Part shown: positions 1 through 7,509 of the stretch, in pieces
Numbering within the stretch: the stretch's first letter is position 1
Layout of the letters: the number at the start of each line of letters is the position of its first letter
Source: Hamadaea sp013361475
GTDB lineage: Bacteria; Actinomycetota; Actinomycetes; Mycobacteriales; Micromonosporaceae
Assembly: GCF_040654195.1 (NCBI RefSeq)
Contig: NZ_JBFAHM010000016.1
Location: 1 to 64,000, forward strand
Length of the DNA: 64,000 nucleotides
Direction: 5' to 3'
Made by a program: the position numbers and the translations under genes
The notes under the pieces: generated by a model
What the model saw: only the letters and a program-made list of their open reading frames with translations
Told to the model about the DNA's origin: nothing
The model's database searches: none

Positions 1-156
1 GGTGGGGTGGCTGTCTTGGTAGCTCCACACCTACCCGGAGGTCCTCACCCTTTCAAGATCCAGTCACCAACGTCCGTGGACAGAACACCTAGATCGACTC
101 CCGGGCGTGGCCGATTCCTTCAAGACGGCCGGCGCGACCCTGCATACGGTGGGTGT

Positions 157-1044
157 ATGAGCACTGCACAGGTACAGCGGGCGGCCGAGTTCATCTGGCT
201 GACCGGGCGCGTACTCGATCAGCGACGGCTGGAGCACTTCGTCTCCGAGAGCCAGGCCACGAAGGAGGGCGTACTCGCCGCACTGGCGGGCTTCGCGACC
301 CCCGACGGCGCATACGCGTACGGCCTGGAGCCGGACATCAAGGGCCCGGTGCCGCAGCCGATCACGGCCATGACCGCCTTGCGGCTGCTGGACGAGATCG
401 ACGCGCTGGACGAGGCGCGTGCGGCGCCGATCACTCGCTGGCTGGGACGGCAGGTCACGGCGGACGGTGGTATTCCGGCGCTCCTCCCGGCGACGCACGA
501 CTACCCTCGTCCGCCGTGGATCGAGCCGCCGGCCGAGCCGCTGGGCAGCCTGCTGCCGACGGCTCGCATCGCCGGGCTCCTGTTCAAGCACGGGGTGACC
601 GCGCCGTGGCTGCCTGCCGCGACGGAGTTCTGCTGGGCCGCGCTCGATGCGATGACCGCCACCCATCCTTACGAGGTCCACTGCTGTGTGGTCTTCCTCG
701 ATCACGCGCCCGATCGCGGGCGCGCGGCGAAGGCCGCCGACCGGCTCGGTGAGCTGGTTCGCGACCAGGAGTTGTTCCAGGGACGGCGGGTGGTGCCCGG
801 CTATGCGGAGACCGAGTTCCACTACGCGTACGACTTCGCGCCGACGCCGGACAGCGTGGCGGCCCGATGGTTCACCGAGCCCGAAATGACGTCCAGTTTG
901 GACAAACTGGCCGCGGATCAGCGAGACGACGGCGGCTGGCAGATCTCGTGGCGTCGCTGGGCGCCGACGACGGAGAGCGAGGCTCGGCCCGGGTTGACGA
1001 TCGAACGGCTACGCACGCTCCGGGCGTGGGGTCGCCCGGCCTGA
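157..1044 (+). CDS. Alpha/alpha-toroid-like hypothetical protein
   Basis: Soluble protein of 295 residues with no assigned reaction. Helical segments separated by Gly/aromatic loops (FATPDGAYAYG, residues about 46-56, and a C-terminal DDGGWQISW stretch) resemble the repeats of squalene-cyclase / prenyltransferase alpha-alpha toroids. No DxDD motif or zinc ligand set is visible, so I do not claim enzyme activity. The ATG at 157 is preferred to the in-frame upstream codon at 7 because a -10-like TACGGT (145-150) lies 6 nt before it, as at many starts here, and the upstream 50 residues look non-coding. The 3' end overlaps the convergent AraC gene by 36 bp. Confidence 0.72.
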   Translation: MSTAQVQRAAEFIWLTGRVLDQRRLEHFVSESQATKEGVLAALAGFATPDGAYAYGLEPDIKGPVPQPITAMTALRLLDEIDALDEARAAPITRWLGRQVTADGGIPALLPATHDYPRPPWIEPPAEPLGSLLPTARIAGLLFKHGVTAPWLPAATEFCWAALDAMTATHPYEVHCCVVFLDHAPDRGRAAKAADRLGELVRDQELFQGRRVVPGYAETEFHYAYDFAPTPDSVAARWFTEPEMTSSLDKLAADQRDDGGWQISWRRWAPTTESEARPGLTIERLRTLRAWGRPA

Positions 1045-1719
1045 CCAGCGGCGTACCTCCCGGCTCAGGTGCGCCTGGTCGGCGTAGCCGGCATCGTGCG
1101 CCACCCTCGCAAGGTCGCCGCCGTCCGCGGCGGCCCGACTGGCCCGGCCGAACCGCAGCACCTGCTCCAGCGTCTTCGGCCCGTATCCGACCGCCGCCAC
1201 CAGTTTCCGGCGCAGGGTGCGTTCCGCGACGCCCAGGTCCGCGGCCAGGCTCGGCACCGTCGGCGGCTCCGCCTGATCGAGCGCCCGCGCCGCGGCCATC
1301 ACCAGCGGCTCGGGCGCATGCCGCGGGACTCGCCCGGCCAGTGCCCGCGCCAGCACGCGGGCGACCTCCGGTCCGCGTTCCACCAGCTCCATCAGCTGGT
1401 ACGCCGTCGCACCCCACAGCTCCGTCAAGTCCACCTGCCGGTCCGTCAACGCCGAGACCGGCGTACTGCCGGTGAGCAGGCCGGCCGCCCCCGGCCGGAG
1501 CCGGACGCCGGAGATCGTCGTACGCGGGGTCAGCACCACCTCCCGGGGACGGGTGTCCGGCCCGACGACCTGCAGCCGTTCGTCCATCCAGATCAAGTCG
1601 ACGCAGCCGTCCGGGACGATCAGGGCCGAGACGCCGGCCGCCTCGGGTACGCGACGCACCCAGGCGCACGCGACCCACGGAGTGAGGACTCCGAGGTGAA
1701 CCGGTGTCTCGGCGTACAT
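1009..1719 (-). CDS. AraC-family transcriptional regulator
   Basis: Regulator of 236 residues. The N-terminal half carries the VPDGCVDLIW-type segment typical of the DUF6597 sensor region that precedes some AraC HTH domains. The C-terminal ~100 residues form the two-helix-turn-helix AraC DNA-binding domain (SLAADLGVAERTLRRKL, then ARVAHDAGYADQAHLSREVRRW). The ATG at 1719 is preceded by TACCGT (1726-1731) at 6 nt, pointing to a leaderless transcript. It is convergent with the toroid-like gene. The ligand and targets are not visible; it lies just downstream of an ABC permease gene on the same strand but has its own promoter. Confidence 0.88.
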   Translation of the reverse strand: MYAETPVHLGVLTPWVACAWVRRVPEAAGVSALIVPDGCVDLIWMDERLQVVGPDTRPREVVLTPRTTISGVRLRPGAAGLLTGSTPVSALTDRQVDLTELWGATAYQLMELVERGPEVARVLARALAGRVPRHAPEPLVMAAARALDQAEPPTVPSLAADLGVAERTLRRKLVAAVGYGPKTLEQVLRFGRASRAAADGGDLARVAHDAGYADQAHLSREVRRWSGRATPRPERA

Positions 1720-1739
1720 GATCCGACGGTAACGCGGCC

Positions 1740-2579
1740 TCAGAGGTCCCGCCGCTGGAAGGCCAGTCCGGCGAGCCCGAGGATCAGGAGCACCCAGACT
1801 GCCGCCCAGCCCAGGTACGCCCCGGTCAACGGGGCCTGGCTGACCAGCGGACTGCCGAGCATCTGCGGTCCGAGCAGGGCGGGATCCTGGAAGGCGTACA
1901 TGGCGCCGTGCCAGAGCCCGTCGGTCGGCAGGATCATCTGCGAGACCGAGCCCACCCGCGCGACGCTGTCGTTGTGCAGTGCCTGGCCGATCCCGCCGAC
2001 CACGCCCGCGACCCAGGCCGCGCCGAACAGTCCGACCGCGACGATCCCCGACGCCATCGGGGAGATGGCGGTCGACAGCAGCAGCCCCAGGGTCAGCAGC
2101 GCCGTCGTCTGCGCGGCGAGCAGCAACAGTCCCACGGCGGGCTGCGGCGGGGCGTAGCCCACGGTGAACCGGACGATGAGGAGTTGGGCGAACCCGGCCA
2201 CGATGACGTATCCGCAGCCGAAGACGACCAGGCCCAGCCACTTGCCGAGCAGGACGGCGAAACGGCGTACCGGCCGGGCGAGGACGGCCAGCGCGATGCC
2301 GGACTCGATCTCCCCCGCCAGCGTCGGCCCGGCGAGGAACGCCGTGCCGAGCGCGGCGATCAGGCTCAGGCCGAACATGACCAGGTTGAGCACCACGCCG
2401 CTGGCGATGCGAGCCTCACCGCTGGTGAGCCCACCGAACTCGGCGTCGATCCGGGAGAATCCCCAGCCGCTCAACGACAGCAGGATCACGGTAAGGACGG
2501 CCAGCGCCCGGAGCACCCGTCGCCGGGCGACCTCACGCAACGTCAGCGCGGCGACGGTCAGGACAGTGTGGACGATCAT
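1740..2579 (-). CDS. ABC-2 type transporter permease
   Basis: Membrane subunit of 279 residues with about six hydrophobic helices: one near residues 20-40, several between 65 and 230, and the last at about 255-273. It ends in RRDL, as in many ABC-2 permeases of this type. The Ala/Leu/Val-rich helices and a conserved LAGPTLAGEIESGIALAVLARPV segment (split here by helix boundaries) resemble NosY/ABC-2 permeases. Its ATG overlaps the stop of the upstream ATPase gene (ATGA, 2576-2579), so the two are translationally coupled. It is the last gene of the sigma / anti-sigma / ATPase / permease operon. The substrate is unknown. Confidence 0.88.
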   Translation of the reverse strand: MIVHTVLTVAALTLREVARRRVLRALAVLTVILLSLSGWGFSRIDAEFGGLTSGEARIASGVVLNLVMFGLSLIAALGTAFLAGPTLAGEIESGIALAVLARPVRRFAVLLGKWLGLVVFGCGYVIVAGFAQLLIVRFTVGYAPPQPAVGLLLLAAQTTALLTLGLLLSTAISPMASGIVAVGLFGAAWVAGVVGGIGQALHNDSVARVGSVSQMILPTDGLWHGAMYAFQDPALLGPQMLGSPLVSQAPLTGAYLGWAAVWVLLILGLAGLAFQRRDL

Positions 2580-3556
2580 CGGGGCTCCTCGCCGTTCCCG
2601 GTACGCAGAATGTCCAGCAGGCGCTGTTCGAGACTGATCCGGCCCAGGTCGACCGCGTGGACGCGTACGCCGAAGCCGACGAGCGCGGCGACCAGGTCCG
2701 GCACGACCGTGGCGACGTCGGCGTCGCCCGGCAGCTCCACGGCGTATGCGTCGCCGCTGCGGACGACGCGGCCGGTCTCGGCCAGCCGGGCGTACGCCGC
2801 CTCGTCGACGTCGGCGAGGCGCAGCCGCAGTTCCCGCTGACCCAGCAGGTCGGCGAGCGTGCCCGCGGCGGCGACCTTGCCGTGATCCAGGATGACGACG
2901 CGGTCGCAGACCCGTTCGACCTCGCCGATCAGGTGGGAGTTGAGCAGGACGGCGACCTGCCGGGCCTTCAGCTCCAGGACGATGTCCCGGACGTCGGCGC
3001 GGCCGAGGGGGTCCAGGGCGCTGGTCGGCTCGTCCAGCACCACCAGCTCGGGGCGGGCCACGAGGGCGAGGGCGAGCCCGAGCCGCTGCTGCATGCCCTT
3101 GGAGAAGCCGCCGACCCGGTCTTGGCGTCGATCGCCGAGTCCCACCCGGCCCAGGCACTCGTGCTGCTCCCGGACCGGTACGCCGATCCCGGCCAGCCGG
3201 ACGTGCAGCGCGACCACCTCGGCGGCGGTCAGCCAAGGCTGGTAGCGGAACAGTTCGGGGAGGTAGCCGACGCGGGCCCGGGCCGGTGGCTCGGCCGCCG
3301 ACCGGCCCAGCAGCAGGATCTCTCCGGCGTCCGGCCGGACGAGGCCGAGCAGCGACTTGATGACGGTGGTCTTCCCGGCGCCGTTCGGCCCCAGCAGGCC
3401 TAGCACCTCACCCCGGCCGACGCTGAACGAGACGTCGTCCACGGCAACCCGGCGACGGTAGCGTTTGCGCAGGCCCGAGCACCACACGGCGGAGGTGGCG
3501 GGCGATTCGACGGCCGGCTCGGCGGCCGTGGCGGAGGCTGCGGTCACGGCGGTCAC
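2576..3556 (-). CDS. ABC transporter ATP-binding protein
   Basis: ATPase of 326 residues. It has Walker A GPNGAGKTT, a Q-loop region, the signature FSKGMQQRL, Walker B LVVLDEPTSALDP and the switch His in NSHLIGEVE. The C-terminal ~100 residues after the nucleotide-binding domain match the accessory tail of ABC-2 exporter ATPases. A GTG start at 3556 overlaps the TGA of the anti-sigma gene (GTGA), which decides the start; the extra N-terminal Ala/Thr-rich leader of about 25 residues is therefore real but unusual. It forms an exporter with the downstream permease. Co-transcription with a sigma / anti-sigma pair suggests envelope-stress or drug efflux (inference). Confidence 0.9.
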   Translation of the reverse strand: MTAVTAASATAAEPAVESPATSAVWCSGLRKRYRRRVAVDDVSFSVGRGEVLGLLGPNGAGKTTVIKSLLGLVRPDAGEILLLGRSAAEPPARARVGYLPELFRYQPWLTAAEVVALHVRLAGIGVPVREQHECLGRVGLGDRRQDRVGGFSKGMQQRLGLALALVARPELVVLDEPTSALDPLGRADVRDIVLELKARQVAVLLNSHLIGEVERVCDRVVILDHGKVAAAGTLADLLGQRELRLRLADVDEAAYARLAETGRVVRSGDAYAVELPGDADVATVVPDLVAALVGFGVRVHAVDLGRISLEQRLLDILRTGNGEEPR

Positions 3557-4620
3557 CGGAGTCCCCGGGCGACCGCGAGCACCTCGTCGGCGCTCACCGA
3601 TCCCGCGACGGCGGTGATGACCCCGTGATCCACCCAGACGACCGCCGCCACCACCCCGCTCCGGGCGGTGAGGACGGTGGCCGGTACGCCGCCGATGTCC
3701 GCGGTGGCGCTGGTCATCGCGTCCGACGAGACGAGCAGCGGCAGTGTCGTGCCGTCGCCGGAGAACGTCCGCAATTGCGCGGCGACGTCCTGGGGCAGCA
3801 ACGACAGCGACAGCAGGTAGTCCCGCGCGGTGGCGAACGGGATCCCCGACGAGTACGCCGTCGGCGCGACCATCCGCGCCACGATCAGCGACGGCACCGA
3901 GCCGTTCGTGGACCAGATCGCGGCGAGCCCGGGTCCCGCGACCAGCCGGAACTGGCTGCCGTCCAACCCGGACGGAGGCGGCGGCGCACTCTGACCGGCG
4001 GCCGCGGCGGTCTGCGCGGTCTTCGCGGCGGAGAAGGTGAACACCGCACTGGCCCGGCCCCCCGCTCGATACGCCGGTACGCCCGTCACCCCATTGGGCA
4101 GCGTGGTTACCTGCGGAACGGTCAGGCCCGTGGCCGCCTGCGCCGCCGCGGCGTCGGCGACTTCGCGTACGCCGGGCTTCTCCGTGACGGTGAGGTCGCC
4201 GAAGCCGCTCAGGTCCGGCAACCGCACCAGTTCCGCGCCGGACACGCTGACCGGGGCGATCTGTTCGGTCCGGAAGATCGGCAGCCAGTCGGTCGCAGCC
4301 GCGACTCCGGCCCCGGCCAGCAGCGCGACGACGCCCGCGACGGCGATCACCGGGCTCCGCAGTGCCGTCCGCCATCGCACGATCCGGCTTGCCCGGACCG
4401 GTTTCACGGGTGTCCCGCGGGACAGCCGCTGCCAGCCCCGTTCCACGTCAACATCGACGTTCACGGCAAGCGCGGCTTCGGCCAGGACGGCATCCCGCCG
4501 CAGGGTGACCACTGTGGACGCGCAGGCCGGGCAGTCGTCGGCGTGCCGGCGGTCGGCTTCGGGCACCCCGGACGGCTCGTCCACCAGTCGGCGCAGGACG
4601 CCTTCACTCGGATGACGCAT
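3553..4620 (-). CDS. Membrane-anchored anti-sigma-factor-like protein
   Basis: Protein of 355 residues. The cytoplasmic N-terminus contains a zinc-type HxxxCxxC motif (HADDCPAC, about 26-33) as in zinc anti-sigma domains. One transmembrane helix follows at about 90-110. The roughly 245-residue extracytoplasmic part has several VxVSGAELVRLPDL-like strands and an Ala-rich linker. Its start lies inside the end of the sigma gene (17-bp overlap), the usual arrangement for a cognate sigma / anti-sigma pair. Binding of the adjacent ECF factor is inferred from this coupling. The large ectodomain may sense the signal. Confidence 0.82.
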   Translation of the reverse strand: MRHPSEGVLRRLVDEPSGVPEADRRHADDCPACASTVVTLRRDAVLAEAALAVNVDVDVERGWQRLSRGTPVKPVRASRIVRWRTALRSPVIAVAGVVALLAGAGVAAATDWLPIFRTEQIAPVSVSGAELVRLPDLSGFGDLTVTEKPGVREVADAAAAQAATGLTVPQVTTLPNGVTGVPAYRAGGRASAVFTFSAAKTAQTAAAAGQSAPPPPSGLDGSQFRLVAGPGLAAIWSTNGSVPSLIVARMVAPTAYSSGIPFATARDYLLSLSLLPQDVAAQLRTFSGDGTTLPLLVSSDAMTSATADIGGVPATVLTARSGVVAAVVWVDHGVITAVAGSVSADEVLAVARGLR

Positions 4621-5218
4621 GACGGTTCAGCTCCTTTCGCAGTGCGGCTTCGGCCCGGCGAACCGTGGTGCCCACGCTGCCGGGCGACAGATCCAGCGCG
4701 GCCGCCACTTCGGCGTAGCTCAGCCCGCTGTGCCGCAGCACCAGTGCGACAGCCTGCTTTCGCGGCAGTCGCGCCAGGGCCGACCGCACGCGGCGGCGCT
4801 CGTCGAGGGTGACGACGTCGTCGGCGACGTCCGGCGCGGTGAGGTTGCCGACCACGGCTTCCTCCCGGCGTACGCGCCGACGCCGCGAGCGCAGTTGGTT
4901 GAGCGCGGTGTGGGCTGCCGCGACCGACAGCCACCCCACCGCCTCCTCGGCCGGGACGGTCGTCCGCCCGAACGCGAGGAACACCTCCTGCGCCACGTCC
5001 TCGGCCTCGTCCCGGGCGCCGAGCACCCGGGCGGCGACCGCGACGACCCGGGCGTACGCCGCCCGGAAGACCGGTTCGAGATCCGGCCGGACCGCTCCCG
5101 ATCCGGCCGGAGCGGGCGTCGCGGTCGGCGCCGGGGCCGGACCAGCCGGTCCTCGATCTGCCAGCGCCACGCCTCGCTCCATATCTCCGAAGCACCGCCG
5201 GGACTCGGGATGTGACAT
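4604..5218 (-). CDS. ECF-type RNA polymerase sigma factor
   Basis: Protein of 204 residues. Sigma region 2 (FRAAYARVVAVAARVLG, DEAEDVAQEVFLAF; about 50-90) recognises the -10 element. Region 4 (LARLPRKQAVALVLRHSGLSYAEVAAAL, then SPGSVGTTVRRAEAAL; about 145-195) recognises the -35 element. The first 45 residues are Pro/Ala-rich and low in structure, so a start further in is possible, although an AGGGAGAA ribosome-binding site supports the ATG at 5218. It is the first gene of a four-gene operon with anti-sigma, ABC ATPase and permease, read from the promoter and dyad operator at 5228-5286. Confidence 0.88.
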   Translation of the reverse strand: MSHPESRRCFGDMERGVALADRGPAGPAPAPTATPAPAGSGAVRPDLEPVFRAAYARVVAVAARVLGARDEAEDVAQEVFLAFGRTTVPAEEAVGWLSVAAAHTALNQLRSRRRRVRREEAVVGNLTAPDVADDVVTLDERRRVRSALARLPRKQAVALVLRHSGLSYAEVAAALDLSPGSVGTTVRRAEAALRKELNRHASSE

Positions 5219-5227
5219 GCGTTCTCC

Positions 5228-5286
5228 CTAGAAGTAGCATGCATAGCAGTGCGATGCATAGTAGTTCTAGGTATAGGGGCTGACAA
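5228..5286 (-). promoter_or_regulatory. Promoter with 43-bp dyad operator of the sigma/ABC operon
   Basis: On the minus strand a -35 TTGTCA (5281-5286), a 17-bp spacer and a -10 TACTAT (5258-5263) form a near-consensus promoter. A nested dyad is centred on 5249: CTAGAA (5228-5233) pairs with TTCTAG (5265-5270), ATGCAT (5239-5244) with ATGCAT (5254-5259), and GCA (5246-5248) with TGC (5250-5252). The dyad covers the -10 box and the predicted start point, the position of a repressor site. No regulator of a type known to bind it lies adjacent, so the repressor is unknown. Confidence 0.75.
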
Positions 5287-5380
5287 CAGCAGGCGGTGCA
5301 CTGCGTCACACGCGGAACCTTCGGCGTACCAGCTGTCTCTGGAGGGGTGACATCCGAGAACCCTGACTGGAAGGACGGCC

Positions 5381-5842
5381 GTGACCGAGACGTTGCCGAT
5401 CGATGGCATGCGCCTGAGCAGGCGGCTGGCCGCCTGTGTGCTGGGCGCGGACGCCCTGGTGCATGTGTACTGGCTGACCGGGGCCACTTGGCCCGCAGCC
5501 GACGAACATTCGTTGTCGCTGGCGGTGCTGGGGTTCGCGGTGCCGTTCACCGCGCGGACCCTGATCCCGCTGGCGCTCGCGCTGTCGGTGGCCGCCGTCG
5601 CGCTGTGGCGCGGCACCGGGCGCGTGGCCAGGTTGATCGCGCTGGCGGTCGCGGTGGGCACGGCCGTCCAAGTGCCGCCCCGGCTCGCGTGGGCGGTGGG
5701 TCTCGGCCTGCCGACCGCGGAACCGCCGTTCTACTGGCTGAACCTCCTGCTCTACCTGCCGCTCTGCGGACTGCTCGCGGTGATCGCGTTCCGGGTCGCC
5801 CGCGGCGGTACGCCGATGCGGATGAGAGCCTTCCTCTCGTGA
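5381..5842 (+). CDS. DUF3995-type integral membrane protein
   Basis: Small membrane protein of 153 residues with four predicted helices (about 15-35, 48-68, 70-110 and 120-145). The pattern LGADALVHVYWLTGATWP resembles DUF3995 proteins; assignment is from pattern memory only. GTG start at 5381 with GGAAGGA 9 nt upstream. Its stop overlaps the start of the next sigma gene (GTGA), and that gene overlaps an SRPBCC gene in turn, so three genes form one coupled operon. Function unknown; as the first gene before a sigma factor without an obvious anti-sigma it could act as that factor's membrane partner (inference). Confidence 0.75.
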   Translation: MTETLPIDGMRLSRRLAACVLGADALVHVYWLTGATWPAADEHSLSLAVLGFAVPFTARTLIPLALALSVAAVALWRGTGRVARLIALAVAVGTAVQVPPRLAWAVGLGLPTAEPPFYWLNLLLYLPLCGLLAVIAFRVARGGTPMRMRAFLS

Positions 5843-6330
5843 TCTCGGAAGCGGAGCTGGTCCGGCAGGCGCAGGCGGGCGACACCCTTGCGCTGGCACA
5901 CCTGCTGGACCTGCTCACGCCGTATGTCGGACGCGTCTGCGGAGCGATCGCGCTCGACCGGGGCCCGGACGCCGCGCAGGAGACCCTCATCTCCGTCTTC
6001 CGGGGACTGCGCGGTCTCACCCGGCCGGAGGCGCTCCGGGGCTGGGTCCGGGCCATCGCCGTACGCGAAGCCGTGAAGATCGCCCGCCGCGACGGCGGAG
6101 TACCGGCGGATCTCAGTTCCGTGCCCGCCCGAGGCGATCCGCAGCTGGCCGCCGACGTCCACGACGTGTTGCGCAGGTTGTCACCGGAGCATCGCGCGAT
6201 CCTCGTGCTCCGGGACCTGGAGGATCTCGACGAGCAGACCGTGGCGGCGATGCTGGAAGTACCGAAGGGCACCGTGAAGTCCCGGCTCGCCCGAGCCCGG
6301 GCGAGTTTCCGAAAGGCGTGGACGGCATGA
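5839..6330 (+). CDS. ECF-type RNA polymerase sigma factor
   Basis: Compact sigma factor of 163 residues. Region 2 runs from about 5 to 75 (ELVRQAQAGDTLALAHLLDLL, then PDAAQETLISVFRGLRGL) and region 4 from about 105 to 155 (LSPEHRAILVLRDLEDLDEQ, then VPKGTVKSRLARARASF). The GTG at 5839 is chosen because it overlaps the TGA of the DUF3995 gene. The stop overlaps the ATG of the following SRPBCC gene. No zinc anti-sigma gene is adjacent, unlike the other two sigma genes in this window. A partner may be the DUF3995 membrane protein, or the SRPBCC protein may act as an effector (inference). Confidence 0.87.
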   Translation: MISEAELVRQAQAGDTLALAHLLDLLTPYVGRVCGAIALDRGPDAAQETLISVFRGLRGLTRPEALRGWVRAIAVREAVKIARRDGGVPADLSSVPARGDPQLAADVHDVLRRLSPEHRAILVLRDLEDLDEQTVAAMLEVPKGTVKSRLARARASFRKAWTA

Positions 6331-6800
6331 CCGGCATTCCACAGTGGCCGATCGCGGCGGTGGACGAAGTGGCCCGGCTGCGGGCCTTGGCCGCCGGCGT
6401 ACGCGGGGCCGCGGTGACCGAGCGAACCGTCGGCGCGCCGCTGGACGAGGTCTGGGCGGTGCTGTCGGACTTCGAAGGCGCCTTCGGCCTCATCGAACCG
6501 GACATGCGCCGCGTACGCGTCCTCGCCCGCGACGGGGAACGCGTCGAACTCCTGGCTCACAGCCGATGGGGTTTTCGCGCCCGGCTGCTCGGCGTCCACC
6601 GGCCGGGCTGGTTCTGGGCGCAAAGCCGGTTCCTGCTCATCGGCATGGCCGCCGTCGCGCAACCAGATGGGCGTACCCGGGTCGCGTTGACCGGCGGCAT
6701 CCGCGTTCCCCGTCGGGCCGCGCTGGTGCCTCTCGGCGTACGCCGGGCGGCGCGTGGCGCCTTGGACCGGCTGGAAGGGCGGCTCGGTGCCACACTTTGA
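6327..6800 (+). CDS. SRPBCC-fold protein
   Basis: Protein of 157 residues with the START/SRPBCC helix-grip pattern: VTERTVGAPLDEVWAVLSDFEGAF near residues 30-55, a central strand series (RVRVLARDGERVEL, RARLLGVHRPGW) and a C-terminal helix. Such proteins bind hydrophobic ligands or act as polyketide cyclase-like enzymes; the ligand here cannot be told. ATG at 6327 overlaps the sigma-factor stop (ATGA); an in-frame GTG at 6318 is an alternative. It lies 3 bp before a methyltransferase gene and is probably co-transcribed with it. Confidence 0.78.
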   Translation: MTGIPQWPIAAVDEVARLRALAAGVRGAAVTERTVGAPLDEVWAVLSDFEGAFGLIEPDMRRVRVLARDGERVELLAHSRWGFRARLLGVHRPGWFWAQSRFLLIGMAAVAQPDGRTRVALTGGIRVPRRAALVPLGVRRAARGALDRLEGRLGATL

Positions 6801-6803
6801 GTC

Positions 6804-7421
6804 ATGGAGGAGACGCCGACCGCCCGGCAGAAACGGGTCTGGGACAAGTCCGCGCCGAGCTACGACCGGCAGATCCAGTTGTTCGAGCGGATCTGGTTCA
6901 CCGGCAGCCGCGAGTGGCTCGGCGAACGGGCCGGCGGCCGGGTGCTCGAGGTCGCCATCGGGACTGGGCGCAACCTGCCCCATTACCGGCCCGGCGTGAC
7001 CGTCACCGGGATCGAGTTGAGCCCGGCGATGCTGGCGTACGCCCGCCGCCGGGCCGCCGATCTCGGCCTCGCCGCTGATCTCCGCGAGGGCGACGCCGAG
7101 CACCTGCCCTTCGACGACGCGTCGTTCGACACCGTGGTCTGCGCTTTCTCCCTGTGCACCATTCCGAGGCCGCCCGCCGCCATCGCCGAGATGCGCCGCG
7201 TCCTGCGACCCGGCGGCGACCTGTTGCTGGTCGACCACATCGGCAGCACGTGGCCGCCCATCCGGGCAGGTCAGTGGCTACTCGAACGGCTCACCATCCG
7301 CGCCGCCGGGGAACACTTCACCCGCCGCCAGCTTCCGCTCGTGCGGGCGGCCGGATTCGAGATCGTGGAGGCCGAGCGGCTCAAGGCGGGCTCGGTCGAA
7401 CGCATCCACGCCCGCCGCTGA
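6804..7421 (+). CDS. Class I SAM-dependent methyltransferase
   Basis: Protein of 205 residues with the Rossmann methyltransferase motifs: motif I RVLEVAIGTGRN (about 48-59), an acidic end to strand 2 (GIELSP), motif II region EGDAEHLPFDDASFDTVV and motif III RVLRPGGDLLLVDHI. The set is close to UbiE/phospholipid-N-methyltransferase-like proteins of actinobacteria. The substrate is not evident. It follows the SRPBCC gene closely, although a CACACT box (6791-6796) 7 nt before the ATG could give it a separate leaderless transcript. It is followed by a long palindromic element shared with a site at 56.8 kb. Confidence 0.87.
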   Translation: MEETPTARQKRVWDKSAPSYDRQIQLFERIWFTGSREWLGERAGGRVLEVAIGTGRNLPHYRPGVTVTGIELSPAMLAYARRRAADLGLAADLREGDAEHLPFDDASFDTVVCAFSLCTIPRPPAAIAEMRRVLRPGGDLLLVDHIGSTWPPIRAGQWLLERLTIRAAGEHFTRRQLPLVRAAGFEIVEAERLKAGSVERIHARR

Positions 7422-7437
7422 CCGCCCCCGCACTCCC

Positions 7438-7509
7438 GTGATCATTGTGTCAGCCATGTCGTTTCGCGCGGCGAAATGCCCGTTGAAGCATGGCTGACGC
7501 GATGATCAC
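7438..7509. repeat. Intergenic palindromic element, family A copy 1
   Basis: 72-bp element. Its 21-nt left arm at 7438-7458 starts GTGATCATTGTGTCAGCC. The right arm at 7489-7509 is complementary at 19 of 21 positions. A second small hairpin TTTCGC-gcg-GCGAAA (7462-7476) lies in the loop. Copy 2 at 56824-56898 shares 19 of 21 left-arm bases and the TCGTTT that follows. The right arm contains the stop codon (7506-7508) of the WYL regulator. Here it lies between convergent genes and could fold as a bidirectional terminator. Confidence 0.85.

Noticed and set aside
1..60. A possible 5' end of a leftward gene (GTG near 28 on the minus strand, reading MWSYQDSHP or MELPRQPPH depending on frame).
   Set aside because: Fewer than ten codons are visible before the window edge and two frames are equally possible; no reliable call.
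2576..4375. A long continuous frame that would extend the ABC ATPase far upstream.
   Set aside because: The upstream part is antisense-like, Arg/Gly-rich and overlaps the anti-sigma gene in another frame; the GTGA overlap at 3553-3556 gives a better start.
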